DNA of 64,000 bases from Embiotoca jacksoni (GCA_022577435.1 JAKOON010000002.1:12868184-12932183), one strand, 5' to 3'. Positions 34,724 through 47,712 are shown, numbered from the stretch's first letter. The notes: a model not told the origin generated them from the letters alone. Numbers and translations: made by a program.

Positions 34724-37700
34724 TTTCCCTTACTTTTATTAATGTCTGAAACACAAATGAACTGCTTATTAAGACTAAATCTTTCTTCTTTTTTTGCCAC
34801 AAATTGTCACCTTTATTTAATATGTTCTTCGGAGCAGTTATATTGTGGAGTGGTTTCACAGTTTCATTATTCTAGAGGCTCATTTAGTATTCTGCAGTCC
34901 TTGTGCCTTTACACAAGGTTATTTTTAGTTTCTGAATATTTTACAGTCGCTAAAGTAAAGCAAATTTCTGCTCGGGTATTAAACTCATGCTTTAGGAATC
35001 GGGTTCAGTGATCATTCGAGTCATCATAGCTCTGTACTCGGTGATCGGTATGTGTGGTCCTGGCAAGCGCTACTGTGACAGATGGACAGCAGACCCGATA
35101 TTGTCCTGGGAGGCCTGAACCACTGACTTTTAGCAGTGGGGTTCATAAGAGGGGAGGATTGGATCACCCCAGGAGGGAGTCAGAGCAAAACAGGAGCGCC
35201 TAGTTTCACGCTAAGAGACATAATGAACCAGGTGGAGGTGGCTGTCTCTGAGGTCCGAGGGCGCGGTAGCACTGAGGAGAGGGAGGGAGGGAAATGGAAA
35301 GGTTGGATAGGAGGGATGGAAAGTAAATGTGAAAATGAACATGGTTCCAGCTTGATGTCATCAACATGGATGGCTGGGTGAAGGAGGGTGGCCTATTTGG
35401 CTGTAGCATCATGTGGCTGCAAATGTGTAACCAAGTGTCACGGCTCTTTCTATTTACCTGCGTGTCATCTGTTCTGATATTTCGAATGCATGCATGTCGC
35501 TGTGCCCTTCTGTGGCTGTGTCCTTTTGTATGTAGGCATGAACGTGAAAATGCGAGAAACATGCAAATGCAAGAGCTTTGACTCAGGGATGTTTATAACT
35601 CTCGCCCTAGGTGATGCTTCATCACCATATTTATTTAAAAAAGCTGAGTATATAAGTTTGCCTGGCAACACTTCAGATCCCTGTTGTTTACTCTTTACTT
35701 ATTTACAGCCTGAAGCAGAGATGGAAAGGTTGTGTAAGTCAAGACCTTTTCCTTCATAACACAATGCTCCTTTTCATCTTCAACAACTGTTTACTTATGT
35801 TCCCTGTCAAACCTGATGTGAAGTCCGCCAGATCTTTGTCTGATGGAAATATGAAACCGTTTGGATTCCAAGGGAGCCTCAAAAGATGGAAAGTGAGAGA
35901 GAGAGAGAGAGAATAAGGGAGAGAGTGAGAGGGAAGCCTTGCGAAGCGCACACTGTCAAAGACTAATGTTAGGCCCTGTGATGTGGGGTAATCTGTCAGT
36001 GCTAACAGATTGTGTGATAGGGTAAATAGGGCTCGTTGTGGGCTGGTCGTCTGCATCTTTCTTTCTCTCTTCGCTCTCTTTGGTATTCATGGCCTGTGGA
36101 AAAATGAATATGATGAATTATCCAGGATCTGTCGCCCGTGGTTGCGGGTCACGGTGAAGCAGCTGGACAGGGCTGTCTCTCTCACTCGCTTATACTCTCT
36201 TGCGCACACAGACATGTTCACACACACATACAGCTGATAAATTAACCCTGCAGCCAGAGTGCTCCCAGTGAGTGCTTTTGACACATTTTGGATTTGTATC
36301 TTTTTCAATAGTCCAGTTGGTATTCAAGGCTTTTGATGGGCACGTTTATGCGTCTCTGACCGTTGGTCTGTGTGCCCATGCACGCTGATTTAATGGTTTC
36401 TACTTTGAGATTCAGACCATAAAGCCCTCTTCCCCCTGTTTTGTGTTTCATCAGCTGAAGAAGTTTTGTGAAAGTTAGGAGCATGAATGAACATTAAGCT
36501 CATTTTTGTGGCTCTGCATGTGCCTGTCCTTCACTGCTGAAAGTGGCAGAAAGGAACGAGATGAACAACTGTCATTTTCAACAGAATACTTTTCATTTGA
36601 AATAGGATTTCATATTTTGGCTCTCGAGCTCTTTTGTACTATGCCGCAATTTGTATTGGGTCATTCTGTTAAAAAGAATGTCTTTCATTATGTTGTTCAC
36701 AGTGTTTCGGCTCTACAGCGAGAAGTCATTATAGTACAAGATGGAATAGAAATAGTGGTATGCTAAGTAAAATGCTTTGGCTGCAGATAAGGTGGTATTG
36801 CATGAATTACAATTTTCATTACTCTGTGTTTTGTTGAATGAGAGGCACATTATGCGTCCGTACAATTTGTGTATTCATCAACTGAATTTTCATGTCTTAA
36901 AATAGCGGAGGTGTTGTGAAAAAATAACTTCCTTTCATTTTTCTGACTGGCCTTGTCATTAACTTCGTAGCATCATTTGGACATTATCAAATTCAAGGAA
37001 TCATTTCCTATTCCTCACAATGCTGCATGCGTCTTGTTAAACAAATTTGACTTTCTGTTTCTTCACAACTTTTACATAAACACAAACACTTGTAATGTTT
37101 ATTGATTTTCAGAGATTAAAAAGAACAGAAGCCATCAGTGGAAGGATCCATAAAGCATACTCTGGGAGTTCTTCTATAGAAGTTGTTGCTGCTGCAGGGC
37201 TTTAGTTGAAGGGAGTCACAAAACAACCAGTACCAGGGGACGACATGAGTCAAGAGATTTCCTGTTTAGCATATCTCATTTATCGTTAATGCTTACTGCG
37301 AAATGCAGCACATCTCAGCAATCCTCTTACTGTTTAACTGTAGATGATATTGCCTGGACCTAAAAGGTTAATTATCAATTTCTTTGGAGAGCGTATGTAA
37401 CTTCCACTAAATGGGACCTCTAGTCTCTCGTCTCCTCTCACTATCCATGCAAATTAAGTTAAAAATAATTATCAGTCATTTATAAGTAACATTTTAATCT
37501 TGCTTTTATGTTTAAATCACTGTTCCTGGGCGTCTGAATTTCTGCTGCTTACGCTGCTTGGGAACATCTACTGGTAAGGGTTGACAAGAAGTTGGTAAAG
37601 AGAGAGAGGCATTTTATGCATCATTCTGACATCCCAAATATACTAATCCTGCTAGCATTTGTTCTACATCCTCAAACACAGTATTATTTAATGTCTTACC

Positions 37701-38238
37701 AGTGGACATAACTTCACCCAAAGTAAATCCACACCTGCCTGACAATCGAGGTCACTCACTGTTCATGTAATAACTACAGATAGAGGTCCCACAATGGCAT
37801 TTAAAGAGCAGATACAAGATGTTACGCAGGTTTTCCTTGGTCACAGACGGATACAAGTTTTGCTGCTTATAGTTCTGTGTCTCTTCGTCAATCTTCTCAA
37901 ATGATGTGTTTTATTTGTAAGATGGGTCCTCTCACGTCAGCTCCCACGGACTCTAGGCAAGACTCCTACCCAGGTACATGTACATAGCATTGGGTGTGCT
38001 TTTTGGACAACATGGATACACCTGATGCATCCTTGAAAATTCTCTGAACTATAAGGATCTGGCCGTTGCAAGAATTTCAAAGTATCAGAGCAGTGTTTTG
38101 GCAGGATTTGATTATGTAGCATTCTAGCAATGCACCAATCTAAGATGCATGCTTGCGATTGAGAAACACCCTCTGACTTTGTTCGATTTGTAAAGTCTCT
38201 CACACACTATGATTGCTACTATACTATAAACAGGCAGA

Positions 38239-38240
<2 letters not shown>

Positions 38241-38324
<84 letters not shown>
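38241..38324. repeat. (CA)n microsatellite
   Basis: About 42 uninterrupted CA units. Confidence 0.97.
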
Positions 38325-38325
<1 letters not shown>

Positions 38326-40373
38326 CATCCCACACAATCACTTCCTCCACAACACCTCTTTTTCAAAACTCAACTTGTGTTAGTTACAATTTGCTTTAGT
38401 CTTGTGTTATCTAAGTTAATTATATATTTGTCTTCTTATTTTTGCCTGTTGATTTTTTTCCTTTTATGTGATATATGTGTTATCAAGCCCATCTCCATTA
38501 AAAACTGTGCTTCAACTAAATTTCTTAATTTAGTGTCACACTTGTCAGGTATATTTGCTCATCACAGTAACCCACAGATCAAATGACAGAACCATAATTG
38601 TAAATAGAAAAGCATCAATTATAAGGTAATTGCCCATGCGTGGACATTGATAAATGACTCTTGAGGAGTCTGAGTTGGTTGAAGTACTTTTGTTGAGTTG
38701 ATTTATTTTCCAGCTCTGAGCAGATTGCCTGTTTAATTGTGATTCAGCAGAAGTCACCACTCAGCACTTTTAAGCCAGGGAACAATTCTGCTTGGGTGGA
38801 AGTGTGTCATGTGGGGAGGGTGTTCAGAGAATCAGGAGTAGGCATCTTCCGTCATCCCAGGGCAATTTATCACTGTGTCTCTGCCTCTAATGTGAGCATA
38901 GTTAAACAGGAGGTCCTGATGGCGGCTGCATTTTTAATATTTCAGTCGATCAATAAAAAAAGGCTGCTTTACTTAATAGCTTTGGCCCTGGAGGCTGCTT
39001 TGCCCTGTTTAGGTTACTTTCCACTTTCCCGTGTAAACATAAATTAGCTGTAATTGAACAAATAGTCACATTTGCATGGCTGAATGCGTGCTACTTTGTG
39101 CTGTATGCCTGCCAGCCCTGACTCGGTGATCAACACACTTTCTATCTCGCTGTCATTTGCTCTCTTACTGTCATCGTTTCATACCTCGGCCTCACTGATC
39201 TGCATCTCTCTTTCATTAGAATTAATTAGGCATTTTAGTCAATTAACTGCCCGCTTTAACATAATGACAGCACCCCCATACAGTTGTTTTATGGAAACCA
39301 AGACAGCCATCATTAACCTGCAGTCTCCTCATTGTTTTCCCTCCGTCTCTCTTTAACTAATTCTCTCTGTGGCACTCATCCACCTTCAGTATGTTGTTGC
39401 TGTGCGCTCTCCTGTCTGCTTTTGTTTTACTTTTTTTTTTAATATTGAATCTTTTCTCTCCAAGTTTTGGATCGAAGGGCACCATCCCACTTGACATAGC
39501 TTGAGGAAAACTGCAGTCTCTTATATCACAATTACTTGTTGCTCCTTCTCTACCAGCATCAGTTGTTTTATAACTGAATGGACTCTTCTTGACTCTGTGT
39601 TGAATCTTAGATTGCGATAGAATCTTCACTTAACAGGCTTGTTATTACTTTCAAATTTTTATAAAGCAAATCCTGTTACTTTGATTGCTTAAACACACTG
39701 AATCTCTCCATAATCCCTTAACAAAATGGCCTGAGAGAAATCCTACTATAGCATGACTATCACGCCAGGAGGCCAAACCTTATTTTTATTCTTCCAAAAT
39801 AAATCCTGTACTCCTGCTGGTGACTCCTTGTTATTATGTGCATCGGTTCCTCTCTGACTGCATCTTGCTGTGTCTCTCTAAGTGCCCACTGTTGTCAGTA
39901 TTACACAGGGTCGGCCGTACCCAGGTGTGTGTATGTGTAATTATCAGTGCAGAGAGCTTGTCTCCATTCATTTTTAATGAGCAATGAGGCTGCGTTGCCT
40001 CCATTAATAGAGAATTAGACCGTCCATCAGTCACCACGGTACATAAAATCCTCATTCTCTGCATTTGGGGTGTTAGACTGTAGTGTACTGCGAGAGGCAG
40101 TTAATGATGCGGCGTGGCTCCCTGTCTGCGCTGACAATAACTCAGAGAGAGGGAGATGGACAGAACGAAGCAAGGAGGGATAGGAGACAGGAGGAAAAGA
40201 AGGAAAAAGCAAGGATGAGAGGGACGACACAAGGGAGCCCTTCAGCACTCAAAACACTGTCAGTGTGAGGCAATGAGGCTTAACTACAAGTGCTGGGGTT
40301 TCAGTGGGATTCATTAGCATGAGACTGGAGTGTAGAACTTGATAGGGTTAGAGTAACACATCTGTCCACGCAT

Positions 40374-40377
40374 CTGT

Positions 40378-40438
<61 letters not shown>

Positions 40439-40459
40439 TGTGTGTCTGTGTGTCTGTGT
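40374..40459. repeat. (TG)n microsatellite with TCTG edges
   Basis: A pure TG core (40384-40436) is flanked on both sides by TGTGTC units, giving a near-symmetrical compound array. Confidence 0.95.
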
Positions 40460-40737
40460 TAAAGAAAACAGATTTATTTTCAAGACATAGGTTTTACTCT
40501 CATAGATTTTGCCATTGCCTGTCTTGAGCATGATAACGTTTCTGTCACCAAGGGAATTGCTGTGATCTGGTCTTGCAGTGATATCATTAAAGGTTTAACA
40601 GGCTAAGGGACATGAGCAGTCACACAGTCGCACAGGCTGTAAAAGAACCCCAGTTTAACCACTTCTATGGAGGTGAGCACACTTGAGATGTTGGCACTCA
40701 TTAAGTCAAACTTTAAGTAGGTCATTTACAAAAACAG

Positions 40738-40992
40738 ATTAGTTCAACATTTTTCAAGCAAAAAAGTTTCTCAGTTTTCAGCTTCTCGAATCAAAGAATT
40801 GCTGCTTTTTCTTTCCTAACCTTACAGTGAAATCAATGTATCTTTGGGTTTTGGACTCTTGGTCGAGCAAAAGAATAAGTTTGATGACCTTACGCTTTGG
40901 GCTTATTTATATAACAAATAGTTAACCAATTATTTGAAAAAATAATTTGCAGATTTATCAATGATCGAAATATATGTTGGTTGTAGCCCTAA
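40738..40992. mobile_element. hAT-like MITE (GGCTGCAAC ends), copy C, reverse orientation
   Basis: Recognisable blocks in reverse order to copy A are ACATTTTTCAAGCAAAAAAG, TCAGCTTCTCGAATC, GTATCTTTGGGTTTTGGACT, TTACGCTTTGGGCTTATTTA, AATTATTTGAAAAAATAATT and the end GGTTGTAGCCCT. The other end is missing. Confidence 0.65.
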
Positions 40993-41069
40993 ATGTCACT
41001 TCATCCCCATTTGTCAACAATGCTGTTGAAGAAAGAAGTGCTCATAGTGGATAATGATATTACCTGTTA

Positions 41070-41071
<2 letters not shown>

Positions 41072-41161
<90 letters not shown>
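41072..41161. repeat. (GT)n microsatellite, 45 units
   Basis: Ninety uninterrupted bases of GT. A long CA tract on the same strand begins 205 bases downstream, so the two are inverted relative to each other. Confidence 0.98.
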
Positions 41162-41162
<1 letters not shown>

Positions 41163-41362
41163 ATCCGACCAGCTACCTCGACTGTCGGGCACTGTGCCCT
41201 GTCTAAGCTGCACCGCTCCTCCCTCGAGTGAGATATTTAAGATGGAAAGCAATTTATTACCATAATATTGAATCTTGTCCCTTCTTATGGTCAGTAATGG
41301 AAAATGAATAGTTTCTGTGTAAAGCTCCTGCAGGAGATAGTGACCCAGCAGCCTGCCAGCCA

Positions 41363-41366
<4 letters not shown>

Positions 41367-41457
<91 letters not shown>

Positions 41458-41466
41458 TACACACAC
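41367..41466. repeat. (CA)n microsatellite, about 42 pure units plus degenerate tail
   Basis: A pure CA tract from 41367 to 41450, then ATATACATACACAC to 41466. It faces the GT tract at 41072-41161. Confidence 0.98.
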
Positions 41467-42218
41467 TCAGAGCCTGTTTCCTGAGAGATTTCACCAACTG
41501 CTGCAGCTTGACCGTCGTTCATTTATAAGAGAATGAGAAATCACATCAACCGTGTGATTAGTCAGGCTTCCTTCTTTTTGATGTTGATAAGTTAACCTGC
41601 ATTAATCCCTCCACTGGGGCTTCTCGATGATCAGTATTGTCAGTGTGATGAGGCTGACACCAGATCTTCACCATGCTCTATCCCTGTGTGATGGGAAAGG
41701 AGGAACCATTGAACCCTCGCCTCAATTTACAGGGAAAGGACAAAGGCAAGGACAAAGACAAAGACGGTATGTTGCACTGGCAGGAGGGCCAAAAGATGTG
41801 TAACACCTTGGTAATCTATGATACTCACTACAATGGCACAGCAGGCAGCCCTGCTGCTGCTGCCTGATGTAATGGATGCCACATCGCTCTTCCTGTCACA
41901 GAAGGAAACAGGATTTATCTGGAGCCTGTCGCAAGGAAGTAAGCTGTATCTGTAATTTATTGTTCCTGCAGTCTATGAGAAAAGTCATACATGACCATTT
42001 GTCCGGCTGTGCTTTGAGACATTTAGGTACTGCTGAGTGCCCTCATTATCTGTCTCTGGCGTGTCTTTAATGTGGTCTGCTTCATTCAGATGTTTGCTTG
42101 TATATATGCTTTGTCTAATGCCGCCCCAGAAACCCCCTGTGTGTCACAATGACCCCTATAGGTGTCTTGTATTAACGTGTGTAATTCTAGTCTCGTTGTT
42201 TAAATGTGATTGTGTAAG

Positions 42219-42388
42219 TAAGGATGTAATGGTGGGTGTGTTTGTCCCAAACCTTTCGGTATGTTTGGTTCGGTATGCTCTGTCTTCCAAACATTTTGGT
42301 ACAACAATTCTAAAATCGTTTCCAGAAAGGTTTTGGCTGTGTAAAAGTTCTTCTTCAAGGATACATTTTGTTTACTGTTACACCCCAA
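42219..42388. mobile_element. Short MITE-like element (TGTAACGGT ends)
   Basis: AAGGATGTAATGGTGGG on the left and, in reverse, TTGGGGTGTAACAGTAAAC on the right give imperfect inverted ends around about 170 bp. Internal phrases TTCGGTATGTTTGGTTCGGT and TTTTGGTAC recall a fish MITE built on GGTGTAACGGTAC and CGGTACGG. No clear target duplication. Confidence 0.45.
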
Positions 42389-43178
42389 TGTCTAAGTCTA
42401 GGATGTGTCTGTGTATATGTGGAATGTCATGTAAGTCTCTGTGGGATCTCCGTTTCCTCTGCTTTTTTCACACAATAATCTCAGGTATCTTAGACTTCTG
42501 AGGGCAGCTACAAGCTGATACACATAAAAGAGATAATACACACAAACATACGCTCAGGCCCCCACTTATACAGACGTTACATAATACCATCTCTTTTTAT
42601 GGATTGAAAGAGATTTCTTTTCCACAATTTATGCAGTTTGGAGCACAAAGGCTTATGGTTAGGGCCTTCGTCTCACATTTACACTAAGTGACCCTCACTT
42701 TCCAGAAATATGTTTAAAGAATTTGTAAATACAACTAGGATTGTTTTTACCTTTTACCCTTGTATCTTTCCCCTCGAGGATTTCTTTTCAAAGAGGATTT
42801 AGGGCTTAAATGTGCTCAAATGTTCTCAAAATGTATTTTTAGGCATACGACTCTTATCTCTGAGTTACTTTTTCCATGTTTATCACTCATGCAAGCAAAA
42901 TGACACAGTTATGCACCCTTGAATCTTTAGGTGGTCATGCAGACCTAGAGCACACCCGTCTGTGCTTGTAGACAGATGGCTCAATAGCAGCTTTTAAAAT
43001 AATTCTGTATAGAAATAAATCATTAGCTCAAATGGCTCATAGCAGCATCAGGACCAAGCGAGTATACACCATTCAAACTGAGTACTAATGTGAATGTTAC
43101 TATCCTTCAGGGTGTGAGTGCATTAATGTTTGGTGGAATTTAGGGAGATTTTGGATGGGGCCAGAACAGGGGCATTTA

Positions 43179-44341
43179 ATTTTGGTACTGAAAAAAATAT
43201 GTGGCACTGAAAACAAAACCTGAACTGAGACTCTTGGTTTGAAAAGATGCTGGTACTAAAAAAAAAGAATTGGCACTGAAGGACTTTGCAGTGAAAAAAT
43301 GAAATACAAAGGAAATCACAGCTTTGTTCCTTGTTTGACCATTCATGTTGTAATGTTACCATCTTATTTCATTTTGACAAAATTTTACAATCACAATCTT
43401 TAGATTTTTTTTTTTCTTCATCCCAATCTTAGACAGTTTCTTTTCAGCGACAGTGGTTTTCAGTTCCAACTCTGTCGCTGTTTTGGTCTGATGATATTTT
43501 ACTAACTTGGATTCAGACAGGATGTGAGCGTTTTAGAAACTGTCCAGCTTGATGCAGCTCTTTGTCTATGTCCCCTGGTGCTGCCTGCCTGCTTTTCAGG
43601 TGAGGCACAGTTTATCTCACATGTACACTGCGATGGCTTCAATGAGTTCAGGTGGAACTGGAACTCTTTTTCTTTTTCTTGTGTCCTGGTTTGGTCCAGT
43701 TTGTGCTTGCCAATCCTACAGCTCATGTAACTGCACTAAATTCTGCTGTACTTTTGCATATTTCGCATTAGTATGTTAATGAAAACTTGTGCAACAGCAA
43801 TAACACTGGCCTCTAAATCAGAGGGCAAAGAAAACATCAACAGATGGGAGACTTGGCTGCCATTAACCCTAGGTTGGCTAGCTAACACAAATTAGCTAAT
43901 GTTAACTCTTGTTCAGCTGGACCTCTGCCCAGTCAGCATACTGCTATTAAGCTACCTGAAATCAAACATTAACCTAGTTTAGTTCTGCTTGACAAAAACA
44001 ACAGCAATGAAAAAGAGACTTGCGTATGGTTCGGGCATTCATTGTGAGCTCATGAAAGCCAGCGCAAAGTGTCAGACAGCCAGAGACTGTGGGTGAATTG
44101 CATGTCAGGAAGAACCCTGCTCTCTCCACAATATTCAAAAATATACAGAAATAGTGCAGTTGTCAACCTCGTCTTTATGTCTGTATTTTATTTTATTAGT
44201 GCAATTTTTGTTCAGTGATAATACTTTTTTTTTGCAGTACCACTGAAACTTTAGTTGAGACAAATGTTTTCAATGCCAGGGTTTTTCTTTCTCAGCTCAG
44301 GTTTTCTTTTCAATGCCACGTTTTATTTGCAGTACCAAAAT
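43179..44341. mobile_element. ~1.16-kb inverted-repeat element with subterminal GGCACTGAAAA motifs
   Basis: The first 51 bases (43179-43229) match the reverse complement of the last 51 (44291-44341) at 44 positions without gaps. Each end holds several short motifs in the same orientation relative to the end: GGTACTGAAAA, GGCACTGAAAA, GGTACTAAAAA and GGCACTGAAGG on the left, and the reverse of TTTTCAATGCC and GCAGTACCA on the right. The interior has no transposase-like frame. This is the layout of a non-autonomous DNA transposon. I do not recognise the family and could not identify a target duplication. Confidence 0.62.
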
Positions 44342-44594
44342 GATATGTTACTGTTCAGGCTCCATAATTCTGAAGCTCTGTGGCGCAGAAGGGAGCATAT
44401 CATTCCAGGACATCGTTTCAAAATCTCTGAATGCATTTTGGATTTGTCTTTTTTGGGGTATTTGGTGTAGGGACTATTGCTCACTTGGAACAATGTTCCC
44501 ATTTGCAGCCTTTGTTGCCTTGTCTTGGTAAATTAACTGTAATACTCTGACCCAGAAACTCTCAGCCCAAAGATGCTACAATTGGCAAGAAACA

Positions 44595-44655
<61 letters not shown>

Positions 44656-45264
44656 TCCATGCTCCACTGACTTACATTGGAGTCTGATCTCTCCGAGTGC
44701 CTACATTAGCAAGCATAGAGAGTGATTTGGCCTGGCTAATACAGTTGCACAGTGGCTACCTGGAGGCCACAAACCAGCACAACAGCCCTGCTTCTTGTAG
44801 CTTGGTGAGCTTTTTAGAGAGGAGTTGCTTTATTATGCTCTGCCTGGATTGTGTTTATTTTTTGAGAGATACAGAAGGGGAGTCATGGAGAATTGAGAGT
44901 ATAGACATGTATGGTTGGCCAAGTGAAGTGTTTTTGTGAGTGATTTATTACTACTGTGGCAGAGCGTGATCATTTCTATCAGTATACTGTGCAAACATGC
45001 ATGTTAAAGATGTATTGTGTTGCACTGCCCGCCCACACTTTATTCAAGACTTCTGTTTTCTGTTGAAACACTGTTTTTGCCTGCTGGCCGCTGTCTGTGA
45101 CCAAAGATGACAGAGAAATAACCAGAAAAGAACATGCAGTTCTTTCTAGCCTTTCCAGTTACAAAAAAAAAATTCAAATAGAAATAGATGAGGTCTCAAA
45201 AACTAAAGCAATGAATCGTTTTTAATGATCAATTACCTTTATACGAAGTGCAGTAAACAAAGCA
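44342..45264. other. Intronic sequence with one GT microsatellite
   Basis: A GT tract at 44599-44653. Otherwise nothing recognised. Confidence 0.5.
44599..44653. repeat. (TG)n microsatellite
   Basis: About 27 uninterrupted units. Confidence 0.97.
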
Positions 45265-46265
45265 AAAATCCAACTCATTAAGTATGACAACCCTTTGCTG
45301 TTAAAAAAAGGTACCACTCCTGGGTCACTTGCACACAGGTTTTCAAGGTAAGTGGCAGTAAGAATGTTAATGGTGTACAAAATTCAGTTTTGAAGTCACA
45401 GTTTATTACATTTTCAGCAGAGAAATCAAAAACGTTGCAACAATTATAGATTTTTTATTTTGAGAAAAAAAAGTATTGAAGAGTGTCGTAATTGGCCACA
45501 ATTCTCATTGTAACAGTTAAGACTTTCAAATGCTGCACACTGTCAATAAGAAAAGAGTTTTAGCTGTTTACTTTCAAGCATGAAATAAACAATAAGAAAA
45601 AAATCTATGAAGACAAGTGCAACATATTTATCAACAACATAAATTACCTATTCAAGCCACCAGTGCAATTTCAGCTTTAAATTGCACAAAGTTTCTCTCT
45701 TTTAACAAATCGTACGAGTTACGTACATGTTAACTAAAACTGGTCCAGTCTGCCGAGTATTCAAGGTTGTTACTGCGAGCATGCTTTACCTGATGGACAA
45801 TAACTGAAGCCTGGTGGAGGTTGCACTCTCAAAAATTTGGTTTGGTAGAAAGAGTATGTCACCATAAATTGACCTCTGACAGTAATTTTTTTGGATCACA
45901 GGCTGTGAGTGGGGATATTTCAAACTGAACTGAACGATTGAGGATCAGAATACACAGATTATTACACCCATAACTTGCAGTAAGGTTGTTCCAAGCATCT
46001 TGGAGAACTTGCCACAGTCATCTGTGTATTTAGACTGTCTCAGCTGCTTCTGTCTCTTCAGGTAGTACCACATTGACTCAATGCCGTTGAGGTCTGGGCT
46101 CTGTGTGTGCCATAAAGCCTTTTGCAGAACTTCTTGTTGATTATTTTGCTGAAGATACTTCAACTCTCAGGCTGTGTTTTTGGGGTTGCTGTCATGCATT
46201 AGAATGAATTTATGGCCTCCCTGATGATACTACGTGATGGATAAAAATGTACACATCTTTACATG
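45265..46265 (-). pseudogene. Tc1/mariner transposase relic, frameshifted and interrupted
   Basis: On the minus strand the frame reads MHDSNPKNTA, a stop, then YLQQNNQQEVLQ and QSPDLNGIESMW: the D and E catalytic regions of a Tc1-type transposase (Asp codon at 46191-46193, Glu codon at 46077-46079). A one-base loss near 46014-46020 shifts the expected continuation WQVLQDAWNNL into another frame. About 600 bp of unrelated sequence (45369-45972) separates this from the element's 3' part, which is seen on the + strand as CCCTTTGCTG (45291) and CACTTGCACACAGGTTTTCA (45327). Tc1 transposases cut and paste DNA at TA sites; this copy is dead. The N-terminal DNA-binding region is missing. Confidence 0.8.
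45369..45972. other. Insertion of ~600 bp within the Tc1 relic
   Basis: It interrupts the relic between GTAAGTGGCAGTAAG (left) and ACTTGCAGTAAGG (right). The 18-base flanks 45351-45368 and 45973-45990 match at 14 of 18 positions. Near its edges TTCAGTTTTGAA (45383) and, in reverse, TTCAGTTTGAAA (about 45918-45930) form a short inverted repeat. I cannot assign it to a family. Confidence 0.45.
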
Positions 46266-47660
46266 CTTAAAGAACTGTCTGTGTGTTTCCATGCAGACTT
46301 CAGTGATTTCTGTTTTAGTGACCCATTGATCCTTTAGGTGCAAATGTATTGACCTAAACTTGATAAAGCATTCATTGCCTTCAGGGGAGCTAAAATGAAA
46401 TTAGAGGGTTTCAACTGTCCATGCCACGAGGAAGAAAATAACTGCTAATTAACAGAGGCTGTTGACCACGGAGGCCCCGCGTTCCCTCACACCAACGTGA
46501 AATGAAATGTAGTATTATTGTTAGCCTATGTTTGTTTTGGTTTGATCAAGACAGCTTGCCGTGACACTGGAATGCAAAGTGAGTGAAGTTATGATTTGCT
46601 GTCAGCAATGCAGTGTTATCATAGTTTAACAATAAGGTAAAAAAAAAAAAAGTGCAAGGTAGAACTATGGGTAAATTAAAAACATGTAAATAAACAACAT
46701 ATACACACGCTGAACACATCAAGAGGTGAACGTGCACATAAATGCTTACACAAATGCGCAATAGCAAAAATATATGCATGCATACACACACTCACACACA
46801 CACACACTCTAGACTCCTTGTGGGAGAAGTCAGGCATATTAAGTTGAACTTTAAGAAATCAGATCCACTCTTCTATTATCATGCGCACTTTATTATAGTC
46901 CATTTGATCCAAATGTAAAGATCACAGGTGTCCCATTGACACACACCTGTGCATGTGAGGCACACTTGGGCTTATTGAGTCTCTGTTAGCTGCGTATGTG
47001 CATGTGAACAAAACAAAGAAATGTCCCAGCCACTCAATAAATCTATTTTTGTTTGTCTGTTTTGATTACAAATCTTGTTTTCCAAATGCTCCGATAAGCA
47101 TGTCAGCAAACATGCACAATGCACACACAAAGGGCAACATGCACACACACACACACGCACACAATTTCTCCCATTCAGCTGAGCCATTTCTGAAACCTGG
47201 GCTAATATTTGTATGGATTATTGGCATTTGTGCTTATCGGCTGCACCATATTGCCGGACTAAAACCGTATTACCGGCCTATTGAATGAGAAAAAAGGTTT
47301 TCGACAAGCTCACATTGTCACGTAGTCAAGCCGGGTTCACAAAGACACAAACATTTGTTCAACATACAACAAAAGAACACATTTTAAAGCTGGAATATCT
47401 TAGCAAAGCTGGCCAAAAGTTTGAAGCAGGTTCTGCCTCATTCACTCTGGAAGCTGTTGGAATAATTGCTTGTTTTTTTTTCCCTCAAGGGAAAATAAAC
47501 AAATACGGTTGAAAATGCACCTGATTATGGATGGAGGCAGCCATAATTCTTTTCCTTTTCACCAATTTGGGTGTGTAATAACATTATGTGAAATGTATTT
47601 AAAACTAATGACATCCACTCCTTCAGACAGACTTGTTTTGAGTGAGAAGACCATTTTCTC

Positions 47661-47712
<52 letters not shown>

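Larger units (their letters stand above)
33254..40737. other. Intronic sequence with microsatellites
   Basis: Microsatellites are at 34696-34723 (CA), 35893-35912 (GA), 38241-38324 (CA) and 40374-40459 (TG with CTG). The open frames, up to 156 codons, include the His-Thr-repeat artefact at 34541-35011. I see no mobile element I can support. Stretches at 38880-39100 and 39180-39310 look unique and could be tested for conservation. Confidence 0.5.

Noticed and set aside
34541..35011. 156-codon open frame on the + strand
   Set aside because: Runs through a CA microsatellite (repeated His-Thr) and has no recognisable domain.
41067..41528. Frames of 60-150 codons on both strands around 41.1-41.5 kb
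   Set aside because: They are Cys-Val and Thr-His repeats encoded by the GT and CA microsatellites.
42037..42501. 154-codon open frame on the + strand
   Set aside because: Cys- and Ser-rich chance frame that runs across a MITE-like repeat (42219-42388); no family resemblance.
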